A stretch of 64,000 nucleotides of DNA from Naasia aerilata (GTDB lineage Bacteria > Actinomycetota > Actinomycetes > Actinomycetales > Microbacteriaceae), in NCBI RefSeq assembly GCF_030296595.1, contig NZ_AP027731.1, positions 1,550,001-1,614,000 on the forward strand, given 5' to 3'. Shown here piece by piece: positions 29,951 through 39,580 of the stretch (position 1 is its first letter; each line of letters begins with the position of its first letter). The position numbers and the translations under genes were made by a program. Below the pieces are notes generated by a model that did no database searches, had not been told where the DNA came from, and saw nothing but the letters and a program-made list of their open reading frames with translations.

Positions 29951-29989
29951 CTGATTTCGAGACGCACGCTGCGCGTGCTCCTCAATCAG
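29951..29989 (-). repeat. Dispersed repeat family D, copy 1
   Basis: On the minus strand: ctgattgaggagc, a GC-rich middle acgcgcagcgt, then gcgtctcgaaatcag. The same outer sequences occur twice in tandem at 50802-50900. Lies between the PTS IIB gene and the convergent phosphohexomutase. Confidence 0.8.
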
Positions 29990-30026
29990 CGAGTCAGCGG
30001 GGGTGAGGCGCGGTGGATCCCGCAGG

Positions 30027-31688
30027 TCAGCTGATGAGGTCGCGGGCGCCCGCCGTGAGCCGGGCGAGCACGTCCGCCGCCCTCGCGCGGCGCTCCTCCA
30101 CGGAGCCGGTGCGCGCCGCCACGTCGAGGTAGAGCTTCAGCTTCGGCTCGGTGCCGCTGGGCCGGGCGATGAGCCGCGCGCCCTCGGCGAGCTGGAAGCG
30201 CAGGACGTCGCTCGGCGGCAGAGCCCCGCCATGAGCGAGGTCGTCCAGTCGTTCCACGGCGATGCCGCCGATCTCCTGGGGCGGCGCGCTCCGCAGCTTC
30301 GCCATGGCCGCGCCGATCTCCTCGAGCCGGGTGACGCGCAGGGAGATCTGCGCGGAGGTGAAGCAGCCGAAGGTGGCGTCGAACTCGCGCTGGTGCTCGT
30401 CGAGCGTGCTGCCTCGCGCGCTGAGGCTGAGCAGCTGGTCGAGGAGCGCGACGGCCGCCGAGATCCCGTCCTTGTCGCGCACCTTCTCCGGATCGACCAG
30501 GAAGCCGAGGGCCTCCTCGAAGCCGAACAGCAGGCCGGGAACGCGGGAGATCCACTTGAATCCGGTCAGCGTCTCCGCGTAGCCGAGACCGTAGTGCTCC
30601 GCGATCCGCTGGAGGCCCGGGGTCGAGACGAGCGAGGCGGCGAGGGTCCCGGAGAAACCGTCCCGCTGCGCGCGCTCCGCGGCCGCCCAGCCGAGCAGGA
30701 GCCCCAGGTCGTTGCCGCTCAGCGTGCGCCAGTTCCCGTCGGGGCGGCGCACGGCCGCGGCGAGGCGGTCGGCGTCGGGGTCGTTGGCGACCACGACGTC
30801 CGCGCCCGCCTGGTCAGCCGTGGAGAGTGCCAGGTCGAGCGCGCCGGCCTCCTCCGGGTTCGGGAACGCGACCGTGGGGAAGGTCCCGTCAGGCTGCAGC
30901 TGCGCATCGACGGTGTGCGGCGCCGGGATGCCGGCTCGCTCGAAGACGCGCGCCGCGGTGTCCCAGCCGACGCCGTGCATCGGCGTGTACACCCACGTGA
31001 GCTCGGCGGCCGGTGCGCGGCGGGCGGCGGTCGCCTCGACGTAGGCGTCGACGACGCTCTCGTCCGCCGTCGCGTAATTCGCCGAACGGGGCAGCGCGTC
31101 CGCGGGGCCCTCGGCGAGGATATCCTCGATGGCGCCCAGCACCTCCCGGTCGGCGGGCGGCACGATCTGGGAGCCGGCGCTGTCGCCGCCGAGGTAGAGC
31201 TTGTAGCCGTTGTCCTGCGCGGGGTTGTGCGAGGCCGTGACCATGACGCCGGCCGACACGTCGAGGTGGCGGACGGCGAACGCGAGCACGGGCGTGGGGA
31301 GCAGCCGCGGCAGGAGCACGGCGCGCACCCCCGCCCCGGTGAGGATCTCCGCGACATCCCGGGCGAAGACGTCGGAGTTCTTCCGGCCGTCGTAGCCGAT
31401 CACGACGGAAGGCGTCGCCTCGCGGGCGAGGAGGAACCGTGCGAGCCCCGCGGTCGTCTGCGCCACGACGACGCGGTTCATGCGGTTGGAGCCGCCGCCG
31501 AGCGCCCCGCGGAGGCCCGCGGTGCCGAAGGTCAGGCGGGTGTCGAACCGGTCGTGCAGGTCGGCGAGGGCACTCTCGTCCCCGTCCCGGGCGGCGTCGA
31601 CGAGCGCCTCCAGCTCGGCGCGGGTCTCCTCGTCCGGGTCCTGCGCGATCCAGCGTCCTGCTGCGGCGATCAGCTCCTCGTCGCTCAC
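30027..31688 (-). CDS. Phosphomannomutase/phosphoglucomutase family (alpha-D-phosphohexomutase)
   Basis: 553-aa mutase moving phosphate between C1 and C6 (or C1 and C5 of pentoses). Active-site serine loop VMVTASHNPAQDNGYK, metal loop VVVANDPDADRLA, sugar-binding FGFEEALGFLVDPEKVRDKD and phosphate-binding RPSGTEPKLKLY are all present. The DKDG form and length fit the PmmB/phosphopentomutase-like branch; translational overlap with purine nucleoside phosphorylase suggests it converts ribose 1-phosphate to ribose 5-phosphate. GTG 31688 overlaps the previous stop. Confidence 0.92.
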   Translation of the reverse strand: MSDEELIAAAGRWIAQDPDEETRAELEALVDAARDGDESALADLHDRFDTRLTFGTAGLRGALGGGSNRMNRVVVAQTTAGLARFLLAREATPSVVIGYDGRKNSDVFARDVAEILTGAGVRAVLLPRLLPTPVLAFAVRHLDVSAGVMVTASHNPAQDNGYKLYLGGDSAGSQIVPPADREVLGAIEDILAEGPADALPRSANYATADESVVDAYVEATAARRAPAAELTWVYTPMHGVGWDTAARVFERAGIPAPHTVDAQLQPDGTFPTVAFPNPEEAGALDLALSTADQAGADVVVANDPDADRLAAAVRRPDGNWRTLSGNDLGLLLGWAAAERAQRDGFSGTLAASLVSTPGLQRIAEHYGLGYAETLTGFKWISRVPGLLFGFEEALGFLVDPEKVRDKDGISAAVALLDQLLSLSARGSTLDEHQREFDATFGCFTSAQISLRVTRLEEIGAAMAKLRSAPPQEIGGIAVERLDDLAHGGALPPSDVLRFQLAEGARLIARPSGTEPKLKLYLDVAARTGSVEERRARAADVLARLTAGARDLIS

Positions 31689-32521
31689 AGCCGGCCCACG
31701 ATGTCGGCGAGCAGGCGGGCGAGTCGGCTCTCGGCGGCACGACCGGCGGCGAGCACCTCGGCGTGGCTGAGCGGCTCGCTCTGGATGCCGGCCGCCAGGT
31801 TCGTGATGAGGGACATGCCGAGGATCTCCATCCCCGCCTCCCGGGCGGCGATCGCCTCGAGAGCGGTCGACATGCCGACGATGGTGCCGCCGATCGTCTC
31901 GGCCATGCGCACCTCGGCGGGAGTCTCGTAGTGCGGCCCCCGGAACTGGACGTAGACGCCCTCGTCGAGGTCCGCCTCGACCTCCCGTGCCACCGCGCGC
32001 AGACGGGCGGAATAGAGGTCGGTGAGGTCCACGAAGGTGGCGCCCTCCAGCGGAGAGGCGGCCGTCAGGTTGATGTGGTCGCTGATGAGGACGGGCGTCC
32101 CCGGAGTCCAGGACCGCTTGATGCCGCCCGCGCCGTTCGTGAGCACCATGACGGTGGCGCCCGCGGCCGCGGCGGTGCGCACGCTGTGCACCACCCGCCG
32201 GACGCCCTTGCCCTCGTAGAAGTGGGTGCGCGCGCCGATGACCAGGGCGTGCCGGCCGTCCGCCATCCGGAACGAGCGCAGCGTCCCCGAGTGGCCGACC
32301 ACGCCGGAGGCGCTGAAGCCCTCGATCTGCTCGGCGGGGACGCTCGCGACCTCCTCGCCGAGGTGGTCGGCGGCCTTGCCCCAGCCGCTGCCCAGCGTGA
32401 GGGCGATGTCGTGGCGGGGGACGCCGGTCGCCTCCGCGAGCTGCTGGGCGGCGAGGGCCGCCACGTCGAACGGGCTGGTGGTGGGGTCGTCGAGGTTCGA
32501 CCTCGACTCAGAGGACGCCAT
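31685..32521 (-). CDS. punA: Purine nucleoside phosphorylase
   Basis: Trimeric (class II) enzyme cleaving inosine/guanosine with phosphate. 278 aa. Blocks: LTLGSGWGKAAD, VVGHSGTLR, THFYEGKG, LTNGAGGIK, YVQFRGPHYETPAEVRM and GMSTALEAIAA match the phosphate, purine and ribose pockets. ATG 32521 has TAGGCT seven bases upstream. Overlaps the mutase gene downstream, giving a two-gene salvage operon. Confidence 0.95.
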   Translation of the reverse strand: MASSESRSNLDDPTTSPFDVAALAAQQLAEATGVPRHDIALTLGSGWGKAADHLGEEVASVPAEQIEGFSASGVVGHSGTLRSFRMADGRHALVIGARTHFYEGKGVRRVVHSVRTAAAAGATVMVLTNGAGGIKRSWTPGTPVLISDHINLTAASPLEGATFVDLTDLYSARLRAVAREVEADLDEGVYVQFRGPHYETPAEVRMAETIGGTIVGMSTALEAIAAREAGMEILGMSLITNLAAGIQSEPLSHAEVLAAGRAAESRLARLLADIVGRL

Positions 32522-32559
32522 GCGCCTCAGCCTAAGGCGCGACCCCGACCCGAGGTCGA

Positions 32560-32619
32560 CCGCATCGTTTCGGACTATCCGCATCCGGAGACCGATGCGG
32601 ATAGTCCGAAACGATGCGG
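32560..32619. repeat. Palindromic repeat family B, copy 2 (perfect 26-bp arms)
   Basis: Arms 32560-32585 and 32594-32619 are exact complements around loop cggagacc; a 60-base perfect hairpin. Same family as 2232-2291. It sits between divergent punA and the LpdA-like gene and is directly followed by gttcgagtcccgtcgcgacc, which resembles a tRNA T-arm and acceptor strand. Confidence 0.9.
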
Positions 32620-32673
32620 GTTCGAGTCCCGTCGCGACCGGGAAGGCGCCACGCGTACGGAAGAATGGATGGA

Positions 32674-34104
32674 ATGGCCTATGAATTCGAGCGCAAGCAG
32701 CGAATCGGTGTGCTCGGCGGCGGCCCGGGCGGATACGAGGCGGCGATCGCCGGTGCGCAGCTCGGCGCCGACGTCACCCTGATCGAGCGCGCGGGCGTGG
32801 GCGGATCAGCGGTCCTGACCGACGTCGTGCCGTCGAAGACGCTCATCGCCACGGCGGAGGCGGCCACCGCGATCGGAGAGGCGGTCGACCTCGGCGTCCA
32901 ATTCTTCGCACGCGGGGAATCGGGACGGCCGGCACGACCCGAGCTCGCCATCAACATCTCCGCCGTCAACAAGCGGCTCACCGGCCTCGCGCGCCAGCAG
33001 TCCGAGGACATGCGCGCCAACCTCAAGCGCGCAGGGGTCAACATCGTCACCGGGGAGGGCCGGCTCGACGGGCCCAACAAGCTCATCGCCGCGACCGCAA
33101 AGGGCGGGCGCGACTTCGACGAGTTCGAGTTCGACACCATCGTCGTCTCCGTCGGTGCGCGGCCGCGCGTGCTGCCCTCCGCCGTGCCGGACGGGGAGCG
33201 CATCCTCACCTGGACGCAGCTCTACAACCTGGAGGAGCTGCCGGAGCACCTCATCGTCGTGGGATCCGGCGTCACGGGCGCCGAGTTCGCGTCCGCGTAC
33301 ACCGCGCTCGGCGCGAAGGTGACCCTGATCTCCAGCCGCGACCAGGTCCTCCCGGGCGAGGATGCGGACGCCGCGGCCGTGATCGAGGACGTCTTCCGGC
33401 GCAACGGGATGACCGTCCTCAACCGCAGCCGCGCCCAGAGCGTCGAGCGCACCGAGGACGGCGTGCTCGCCACCCTGTCCGACGGGCGCACCGTCGAGGG
33501 CTCGCACTGCCTCATGGCGGTCGGCGCGGTGCCGAACACGGCGGACATCGGCCTCGAGGAGGCGGGTGTCCAGCTCACCGACTCGGGGCAGATCCGGGTC
33601 AACCGCGTCGCGCGCACCAGCGTCCCCTCGATCTACGCCGCCGGCGACTGCAGCACCTCCCTGCCGCTCGCCTCCGTCGCATCCATGCAGGGCCGCACCG
33701 CGGTCTTCCATGCCATGGGGGATGCCGTCACGCCCGTCGAGCTCCGCAACGTCGCGAGCAACATCTTCACCCAGCCCGAGATCGCCACCGTCGGCTGGTC
33801 GCAGAAGCAGATCGAGGAGGGCGTCGCCCAGGGCGACATCTACAAGCTGCCCCTGTCGAGCAACCCGCGAGCGAAGATGCAGGGCGTGAAGGACGGCTTC
33901 GTGAAGCTATTCGCGCGCACCGGCTCGGGGACCGTCATCGGCGGCATCATCGTGGCCCCGCGCGCCTCGGAGCTGATCCTGCCCATCGCGATGGCGGTCG
34001 AGCACCGCCTGACGGTGGATCAGGTGAGCCGCGCCTTCAGCGTCTACCCGTCGCTCTCCGGCGCGATCACGGATGCCGCCCGCGCGATGCACATCGTGCA
34101 GTAG
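32674..34104 (+). CDS. LpdA-type NAD(P)H:quinone reductase-like flavoprotein
   Basis: 476-aa pyridine nucleotide-disulfide oxidoreductase family protein. FAD motif IGVLGGGPGGYEAAIAGAQ, NAD motif VVGSGVTGAEFASAYTALG and the dimerisation domain are complete. The redox-active cysteine pair of lipoamide dehydrogenase is absent: the helix reads GGSAVLTDVVPSKTL, as in mycobacterial LpdA (Rv3303c), a quinone reductase. AAGDCSTSLPLASVA is the second FAD contact. ATG 32674 chosen as the codon giving the normal short N-terminus. Confidence 0.9.
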   Translation: MAYEFERKQRIGVLGGGPGGYEAAIAGAQLGADVTLIERAGVGGSAVLTDVVPSKTLIATAEAATAIGEAVDLGVQFFARGESGRPARPELAINISAVNKRLTGLARQQSEDMRANLKRAGVNIVTGEGRLDGPNKLIAATAKGGRDFDEFEFDTIVVSVGARPRVLPSAVPDGERILTWTQLYNLEELPEHLIVVGSGVTGAEFASAYTALGAKVTLISSRDQVLPGEDADAAAVIEDVFRRNGMTVLNRSRAQSVERTEDGVLATLSDGRTVEGSHCLMAVGAVPNTADIGLEEAGVQLTDSGQIRVNRVARTSVPSIYAAGDCSTSLPLASVASMQGRTAVFHAMGDAVTPVELRNVASNIFTQPEIATVGWSQKQIEEGVAQGDIYKLPLSSNPRAKMQGVKDGFVKLFARTGSGTVIGGIIVAPRASELILPIAMAVEHRLTVDQVSRAFSVYPSLSGAITDAARAMHIVQ

Positions 34105-34248
34105 GGGTCCCCGACCCGCGGCAGGGACCGCCTGCATCTCTCAACCTCAATGAGAGGGTGCGAGGCGGCGGAGTTCCAGGCTCCTACCATCGGCTCTGCC
34201 GGCCCTCCGGCCGGCTCCGTCATCGTCGACGCCGAAGGAGCACACACC

Positions 34249-34725
34249 GTGAGAATCGCCACACGACTCGCCGCCGCCGTCCTGGCCGCTGGGGCCCTGA
34301 CCTCCGCAGTCGCGACCTCCGCGCTCGCCGCACCCCAGAAGGAGACCGGCGTCCAGCTCGTCGGGGTGGTCCAGCAGACCGGACCCTCGACCGCGACCGT
34401 CCAGGCTCGCTACACGTGCAGCTGGCCCGTCACCGCGGAGACCCCCGTCCATCTGTGGGCGTCGGTCAAGCAGAGCGCGGACCGGACCGCGGACCCCGCC
34501 CTGGCCGAACCCGAGTCGGGCTTCGGGCACGTCGCCGCCACCTGGAGCCAGACGCACGTCGGAGACATCGTCTGCGACGGCCGCACCCACGTGGTGAAGG
34601 TCACGGTGGACCAGACCGAGCAGGGCTACGGCACGCTCGGCAAGGGCGACGCCTGGGTGCAGTTCTGCCTCACGTTCGGCGAGGAGAACATCGTGTGGAG
34701 CATGGAGTTCCTGCACGTGCGCTGA
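34249..34725 (+). CDS. Small secreted protein of unknown function
   Basis: 158 aa. A classical signal peptide (VRIATRLAAAVLAAGALTSA, cleavage near ALA-AP at about residue 28) precedes a ~130-residue domain with three Cys (YTCSWPV, DIVCDGR, QFCLTFG) and many aromatic-bounded beta-like stretches, likely an immunoglobulin-like beta fold stabilised by a disulfide. AAGGAG lies nine bases before GTG 34249. I do not recognise the family with confidence. Ends against a bidirectional terminator. Confidence 0.75.
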   Translation: MRIATRLAAAVLAAGALTSAVATSALAAPQKETGVQLVGVVQQTGPSTATVQARYTCSWPVTAETPVHLWASVKQSADRTADPALAEPESGFGHVAATWSQTHVGDIVCDGRTHVVKVTVDQTEQGYGTLGKGDAWVQFCLTFGEENIVWSMEFLHVR

Positions 34726-34740
34726 TCGGGCCAGCGGAAG

Positions 34741-34776
34741 CAGGAAGCCCCGTCCTCGTTCGGACGGGGCTTCCTG
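34741..34776. terminator. Bidirectional intrinsic terminator
   Basis: Perfect 15-bp stem caggaagccccgtcc with its complement and loop tcgttc, between the convergent secreted-protein gene and accA. Weak T-rich tail (tctgtctg). Confidence 0.85.
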
Positions 34777-34794
34777 TCTGTCGATCGGACCGCG

Positions 34795-36582
34795 TCAGTC
34801 GGCGATCTCGACGAGGACGGTGCCGCTCGACACGGTCTCGCCGACGGCCGCTCCCACGCGGGAGACGGTCCCGTCCCGATGCGCGGTGAGGGGCTGCTCC
34901 ATCTTCATGGCCTCGAGGACGACGAGGAGGTCGCCCTTCACCACGCGGTCGCCCTGAGCGACGGCCAGCTTCACGACGGTCGCCTGCATGGGCGCCTTGA
35001 TCGCGCCGCCGGTGGAGGTCACCACGCCGGTCGATCCGCGGCCGCGGCGCTTCGGTGCCGCCGGGCGGGGTGCGCCGGATGCCGGACCGGCCAGCAGGCG
35101 GCCGGGAAGGCTCACCTCGAGGCGCTTGCCGCCGACCTCCACCACGACGTTCTGGCGGGGCAGGACGGCGGGGGAGTCCTCGGGGTCGGTGAGCGACCCG
35201 GTCCACGGCTCGATGCCGCCCGAGAACTCGGTCTCGATCCAGCGCGTGTAGACGGTGAACGGCCTCCCGTCCTTCGGCGCGAACGCCGGGTCGCGGACGA
35301 TCGCGCGGTGGAAGGGCAGCACCGTGGGCAGGCCTGCCACCTCGAACTCGTCGAGCGCACGGCGGGCCCGCTCCAGGGCGTCCTCCCGGTCGGCGCCGGT
35401 GACGATGAGCTTCGCGAGGAGGGAGTCGAAGGCGCCGGAGACGACGTCCCCGGCCTGCACGCCGGAGTCGACGCGGACGCCCGGGCCGCCCGGTGCCTTG
35501 AACACGTGCACGGGACCGGGCGCCGGGAAGAAGCCGCGGCCGGCGTCCTCGCCGTTGATGCGGAACTCGATGGAGTGGCCGCGGGGAGCCGGGTCGTCGT
35601 AGTCGAGCGTGCCGCCCTCGGCGATGCGGAACTGCTCGCGAACGAGGTCGATGCCGGTGACCTCCTCGGTGACCGGGTGCTCGACCTGCAGGCGGGTGTT
35701 GACCTCGAGGAAGGAGACCGTGCCGTCCTTCGCGACCAGGAACTCGCAGGTCCCTGCACCGACATAGCCGACCTCACGGAGGATGGCCTTCGAGGACGAG
35801 TAGAGCTGGGCGACCTGCTCCTCCGTGAGGAAGGGCGCGGGCGCCTCCTCGACGAGCTTCTGGTGCCGCCGCTGCAGGGAGCAGTCGCGGGTGGACACGA
35901 CGACGACGTTGCCCTCGGCGTCGGCGAGGCACTGGGTCTCGACGTGGCGCGGCTCGTCCAGGTACTTCTCCACGAAGCACTCGCCGCGGCCGAACGCCGC
36001 CACCGCCTCCCGCGTCGCGGAGTCGAAGAGCTCGGGGATCTCGTCCCGCTCCCGGGCGACCTTCAGACCGCGACCGCCGCCGCCGTACGCCGCCTTGATG
36101 GCGACAGGGAGTCCATGCTGATCGACGAACTCGAGGACCTCGGAGGCATCCTTCACGGGCTCGAGCGTGCCGGGCGCGAGCGGCGCCCCGACGCGCTCGG
36201 CGACATGCCGCGCGGTCACCTTGTCGCCCAGCTGCTCGATCGCGTGCGGTGGGGGGCCGATCCAGATCAGGCCCGCGTCCTCGACCGCGCGCGCGAAGTC
36301 GGCGTTCTCGGCGAGGAATCCGTAGCCCGGGTGGACCGCGTCGGCGCCCGAGCGGCGGGCGATCGACAGGATCTTCTCGATGACGAGGTAGGTCTGGGCG
36401 CTCGTGCTGCCCTCGAGCGCATACGCCTCGTCGGCGAGCTTCACGTGCAGGGCGTCCCGGTCCTGATCCGCGTAGACGGCGACCGACGCCTTGCCTGCGT
36501 CCTTCGCGGCTCGGATGATGCGGACGGCGATCTCCCCACGGTTCGCGACGAGGACCTTGGTGATCTGGCGCGCACGTGGCAT
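34795..36582 (-). CDS. accA: Acyl-CoA carboxylase alpha chain (biotin carboxylase + biotin carrier)
   Basis: Carboxylates its own biotin with bicarbonate and ATP and hands it to the beta chain at 51.1-52.8 kb, giving malonyl- or methylmalonyl-CoA. N-terminal ATP-grasp domain: [55 protein letters not shown]. The C-terminal carrier domain has the biotinylation site EAMKMEQP. 595 aa. ATG 36582 has TAGGCT seven bases upstream, so codons further up (612-aa version) overlap the promoter. The biotin ligase that modifies it is at 53.9 kb. Confidence 0.95.
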   Translation of the reverse strand: MPRARQITKVLVANRGEIAVRIIRAAKDAGKASVAVYADQDRDALHVKLADEAYALEGSTSAQTYLVIEKILSIARRSGADAVHPGYGFLAENADFARAVEDAGLIWIGPPPHAIEQLGDKVTARHVAERVGAPLAPGTLEPVKDASEVLEFVDQHGLPVAIKAAYGGGGRGLKVARERDEIPELFDSATREAVAAFGRGECFVEKYLDEPRHVETQCLADAEGNVVVVSTRDCSLQRRHQKLVEEAPAPFLTEEQVAQLYSSSKAILREVGYVGAGTCEFLVAKDGTVSFLEVNTRLQVEHPVTEEVTGIDLVREQFRIAEGGTLDYDDPAPRGHSIEFRINGEDAGRGFFPAPGPVHVFKAPGGPGVRVDSGVQAGDVVSGAFDSLLAKLIVTGADREDALERARRALDEFEVAGLPTVLPFHRAIVRDPAFAPKDGRPFTVYTRWIETEFSGGIEPWTGSLTDPEDSPAVLPRQNVVVEVGGKRLEVSLPGRLLAGPASGAPRPAAPKRRGRGSTGVVTSTGGAIKAPMQATVVKLAVAQGDRVVKGDLLVVLEAMKMEQPLTAHRDGTVSRVGAAVGETVSSGTVLVEIAD

Positions 36583-36808
36583 GGACTTCAGCCTATTGAC
36601 CGCCCGAGCCGCGCCTTTGGTAACCCTGCACAAAATACGGCCGCAGACCGGGGAGAGGGTCTACAAGCGAGTGAGGGGACACGACGGCCGCCCAGGCCGA
36701 TCCGTCCGTACCAGGGAGATCGGGATCCCGCGGATTTGGCTCTGCCGTTCCGCGGGCGGCCCTGGGCGAGAACGTCTCCCGATCAAGGGAGGGCCGGATC
36801 CGAGCCGG

Positions 36809-38206
36809 TCAGCCGCGGCGCGCGACCGCGCGAGCCTCGATCTGGGCCAGGACGATCCGCTCCAGGTCGGCGGAGCCACCCGACCGCGCGATCGCCGCTC
36901 CGATCCTGGCGCTCGCCGCGGCGTAGGAGTCCGAGGACAGCACCTCGCGGACCGCCGCCGCCACGCGGCGCGAGCTCGGCCGGCCGGTGCGCAGATCGAC
37001 GCCGACGCCCGACCAGCGGACGCGCGCGGCCACCTCGGGCTTGTCCTCGGTGACGCCGGCGATGACGACGGGGATGCCCCGCTCCATGGCGAGGTGCACC
37101 CCGCCGTATCCGCCGTTCGTCACCAGGACGTCGACGAGCGGGAGGAGCCGGTCGTAGGGGAGGAACTCGGCCGCGCGCACGTTCTCCGGCAGCGGCCCGA
37201 GGTCCGCGACGGGGCGGCCGCCGGTCGTGACGACGACGAGCGTGCCGTCCGCGTTCGCGAGCCCGTCGATGGTCGGGCGGATCAGCTCGGTGAAGTCGGT
37301 GTTGGCGATGGTGCCCTGGGTGACGTGCACGACGCGCTTGGCGGCGGCCAGCTCGGGCCACCACGCCGGCAGCGGGCCCTCGGTGGGCTGGCTGCGGGTG
37401 ACCGGGCCGACGAAGTGCACGTTCGCGGGGAGGTCGGACCGCGGGTACTCGAACTCGGGGACCGTAGTCTGGACGATGGCGTCGACGAGGCGCACTCCGT
37501 CCATCGCGCAGGTCGGCAGGGGTGTGCCGACCAGCTCCTTGAACATGGCGCGGGCCTCGCGCTCGATGCGGGCGAGCAGCAGGTTGTCGGCGACGCCGGC
37601 CAGGATGCGGTTGCGGAGTCGGCTCAGCGGAGCGAGGGCGCCGCGCAGCGGTGCGATCCCGAGACCGAAGGGCGCGGTGTCGACGCTCGGCATCGCGAAC
37701 GGGATGACACCGACGCTGATGAGCGCGGGGCCCCCGGCTCCCCGGGACAGGGCGAGCGCCGGCATCGCGGCGAACATCGTCTCCGCGAGCACCGCATCCG
37801 TCTGCTCGGCGGCGATCGCCGCCTGAACGGCTCGGAGCTGCGCGGGGACCGGCCGGAGGAAGATCGAGCGGACCTCGGCGAGCACCCGGTCGAGTCCGTG
37901 CCGTCCCACTCGGTCGGGGAACGCCGCGTCGAGGTCGCGGTCGTCGAAGTCCGCCTCGGCGGGGAGCGGGAGGAAGCGAGCCCCGGTGCGCTCGACGGCC
38001 GCCTGCCAGCGCGCCCCGGTGAGGAAGCGCACGTCGTGTCCCGCCGCGGTGAGGTGGCGCGCGATGTTGAGCATCGGCGTGATGTGGCCGTGGATGGGCG
38101 TGCTGGCGAGGAGGAGGGACGCGGGACGGGCGCGGCGCGGCGCGGCCGCAGGCTGGGCGGGGGAGCCGGAGAAGGATGCGCCGGCGGAGGGAGCGAGGAG
38201 CGTCAT
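36809..38206 (-). CDS. UGT/MGT-family glycosyltransferase
   Basis: 465-aa GT1-type enzyme transferring a sugar from a nucleotide donor to a hydrophobic acceptor such as a macrolide, carotenoid or lipid. STPIHGHITPMLNIARHL at the N-terminal fold carries the catalytic-type His; the donor-binding C-terminal half shows HVTQGTIANTDF, FLPYDRLLPLVDVLVTNGGYGGVH and the GIPVV..DKPEVAARV segment. ATG 38206 gives a 28-residue Ala/Pro/Ser-rich leader. Monocistronic, divergent from the kinase operon across a 120-base gap with an inverted repeat. Confidence 0.88.
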   Translation of the reverse strand: MTLLAPSAGASFSGSPAQPAAAPRRARPASLLLASTPIHGHITPMLNIARHLTAAGHDVRFLTGARWQAAVERTGARFLPLPAEADFDDRDLDAAFPDRVGRHGLDRVLAEVRSIFLRPVPAQLRAVQAAIAAEQTDAVLAETMFAAMPALALSRGAGGPALISVGVIPFAMPSVDTAPFGLGIAPLRGALAPLSRLRNRILAGVADNLLLARIEREARAMFKELVGTPLPTCAMDGVRLVDAIVQTTVPEFEYPRSDLPANVHFVGPVTRSQPTEGPLPAWWPELAAAKRVVHVTQGTIANTDFTELIRPTIDGLANADGTLVVVTTGGRPVADLGPLPENVRAAEFLPYDRLLPLVDVLVTNGGYGGVHLAMERGIPVVIAGVTEDKPEVAARVRWSGVGVDLRTGRPSSRRVAAAVREVLSSDSYAAASARIGAAIARSGGSADLERIVLAQIEARAVARRG

Positions 38207-38262
38207 GAGGAGAGTCCAGCGGGCGCGTCGTCCTTCGCTCCAGGGGAGCGGGTCCCCCCGGA

Positions 38263-38283
38263 TGTCCCGACCAGATCGGGACA
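38263..38283. promoter_or_regulatory. Candidate operator: tgtcccga-N5-tcgggaca
   Basis: Perfect 8-bp inverted repeat with a 5-base spacer in the gap between the divergent glycosyltransferase and kinase genes, followed by a degenerate half-copy (gcgtcccg). Fits a dimeric regulator; the NarL-type regulator of the adjacent operon is one possible ligand. Confidence 0.45.
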
Positions 38284-38327
38284 CGCGTCCCGTGACGCGG
38301 CTGCATCCCGGCTGGCACGATGAGCGC

Positions 38328-39580
38328 ATGTCTCCGAGCCGACCCGTCGGGCCCCCGGCGCCCACCGGCGGCCGGAGCCTCCGCCTGCCGACGAGCCGCT
38401 GGTTCGCGGGGCTCCTGGTGATCCTCGCCACGCTGGTCGCGGTCGTCGTGGTGGACGTGGTCCTGCTCGCGGTGGCGGGCCCGGGCCTCGGGGAACGGGG
38501 CGCGGCGATCCTGGCCGCCATCGGAGTGACGCTCTGCGTCGCTCCGCTGCACGATCGGCTGACGGAGGCGCTGCACCGCCTCCTCACCGGGCGCACCGAC
38601 ACGTTCGAGGTGCTGTCGACGCTGGCGGCGCGCCTTGCGCAGGCCCAGGACGAGGGCGGCCGGCTCGGTGACCTGGTCGCCGTCGTCGCCGAGGGCTTCG
38701 CGGCGCGCTACGTCGAGGTCAGCCTGCGCCGCCGGGACGGGTCGCTCACGGTCGCGCGGGAGGGGCGGGCGTCGGGGGAGCCTGTGGTCGTGCCGCTGGA
38801 GTACCGCGGCAGCGTCTTCGGCGAGCTGCGCCTCGAGCCCGGCCGTCGCCTCACCCGGCGGGACCGCGTGCTGCTGACGGACCTCGTGCGGCTCGCCGCG
38901 GCCGCCATCGTGACCGCGGAGACCAGCGACGAGCTCCAGCGCATTCGCACGCGGCTCGTGCTCGCTCGCGAGGACGAGCGGCAGCGGCTCCGCGGCGACC
39001 TGCACGACCACCTCGTGCCCCTGCTCGAGACCCTCGCGGCGCACGCATCGTCCTCCCGGGACACCCTTGCTCCGGGGAGGACGCAGGAGGCTCGTGACCA
39101 CCTGCAGAGCGCGGTGCGCGGAGCGTCGGCGGCCGTCGACGACATCCGCCGCGTTGCGCAGGACCTCCGCCCACCCGCGCTCGACGACCTCGGCCTCGGC
39201 AAGGCCCTCGACCAGCTCGCGGCGCGGTTCGCCGCCCGCATCCCCGAGCTGGAGCTCGCGTGGGAGCTGCCGGGGGAACGCCCCCCGCTGTGGAGGTGGC
39301 GGTGTACCGCATCGTCGCGGATGCCCTGGAGACGATCGCGCGCCGTTCGGGCGGCAGCGCCGTTCGCGTCGCCGTGGGGGTGGACGGCGGCGTGCTGAAG
39401 ATCGAGGTCGGCGTCGAGGGCGCCCAGACCCTCGACGGCGGTTCCGGCAGCGCAGACCTCGACGCGCAGCGCGAGCGGGCCGAGGAGCTCGGCGGCTCGT
39501 GGACCGTCTCATCCGCCGACGGCAGCACGCGAATCACCGCGGTGCTGCCGGTCACCGAGGAGGTGGCCGGTGTCCGCTGA
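38328..39580 (+). CDS. Sensor kinase-like protein with degraded ATPase domain (frameshifted in this sequence)
   Basis: About 417 aa after repair. Two membrane helices (residues ~27-70), a GAF-like region, then a HisKA_3-type dimerisation helix with the phospho-acceptor His in LRGDLHDHLVPLLETL and DIRRVAQDLRPPALDDLGLG. The frame breaks between 39272 and 39296 (G5 and C6 runs). The C-terminal ATPase-like domain lacks the N-box Asn (VADALETIARRS) and the G1 DxGxG motif, yet keeps LDAQRERAEELGGSW. It is probably not an active kinase by itself and may pair with the next gene, which it overlaps. Confidence 0.82.

Noticed and set aside
32567..32645. A tRNA gene ending at the T-arm-like sequence
   Set aside because: The preceding 60 bases form a perfect hairpin that leaves no D-arm, anticodon arm or acceptor 5' strand.
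36783..39512. 909-codon open frame on the minus strand
   Set aside because: Runs through both the glycosyltransferase and the kinase in wrong frames; Arg/Pro-rich with no domains.
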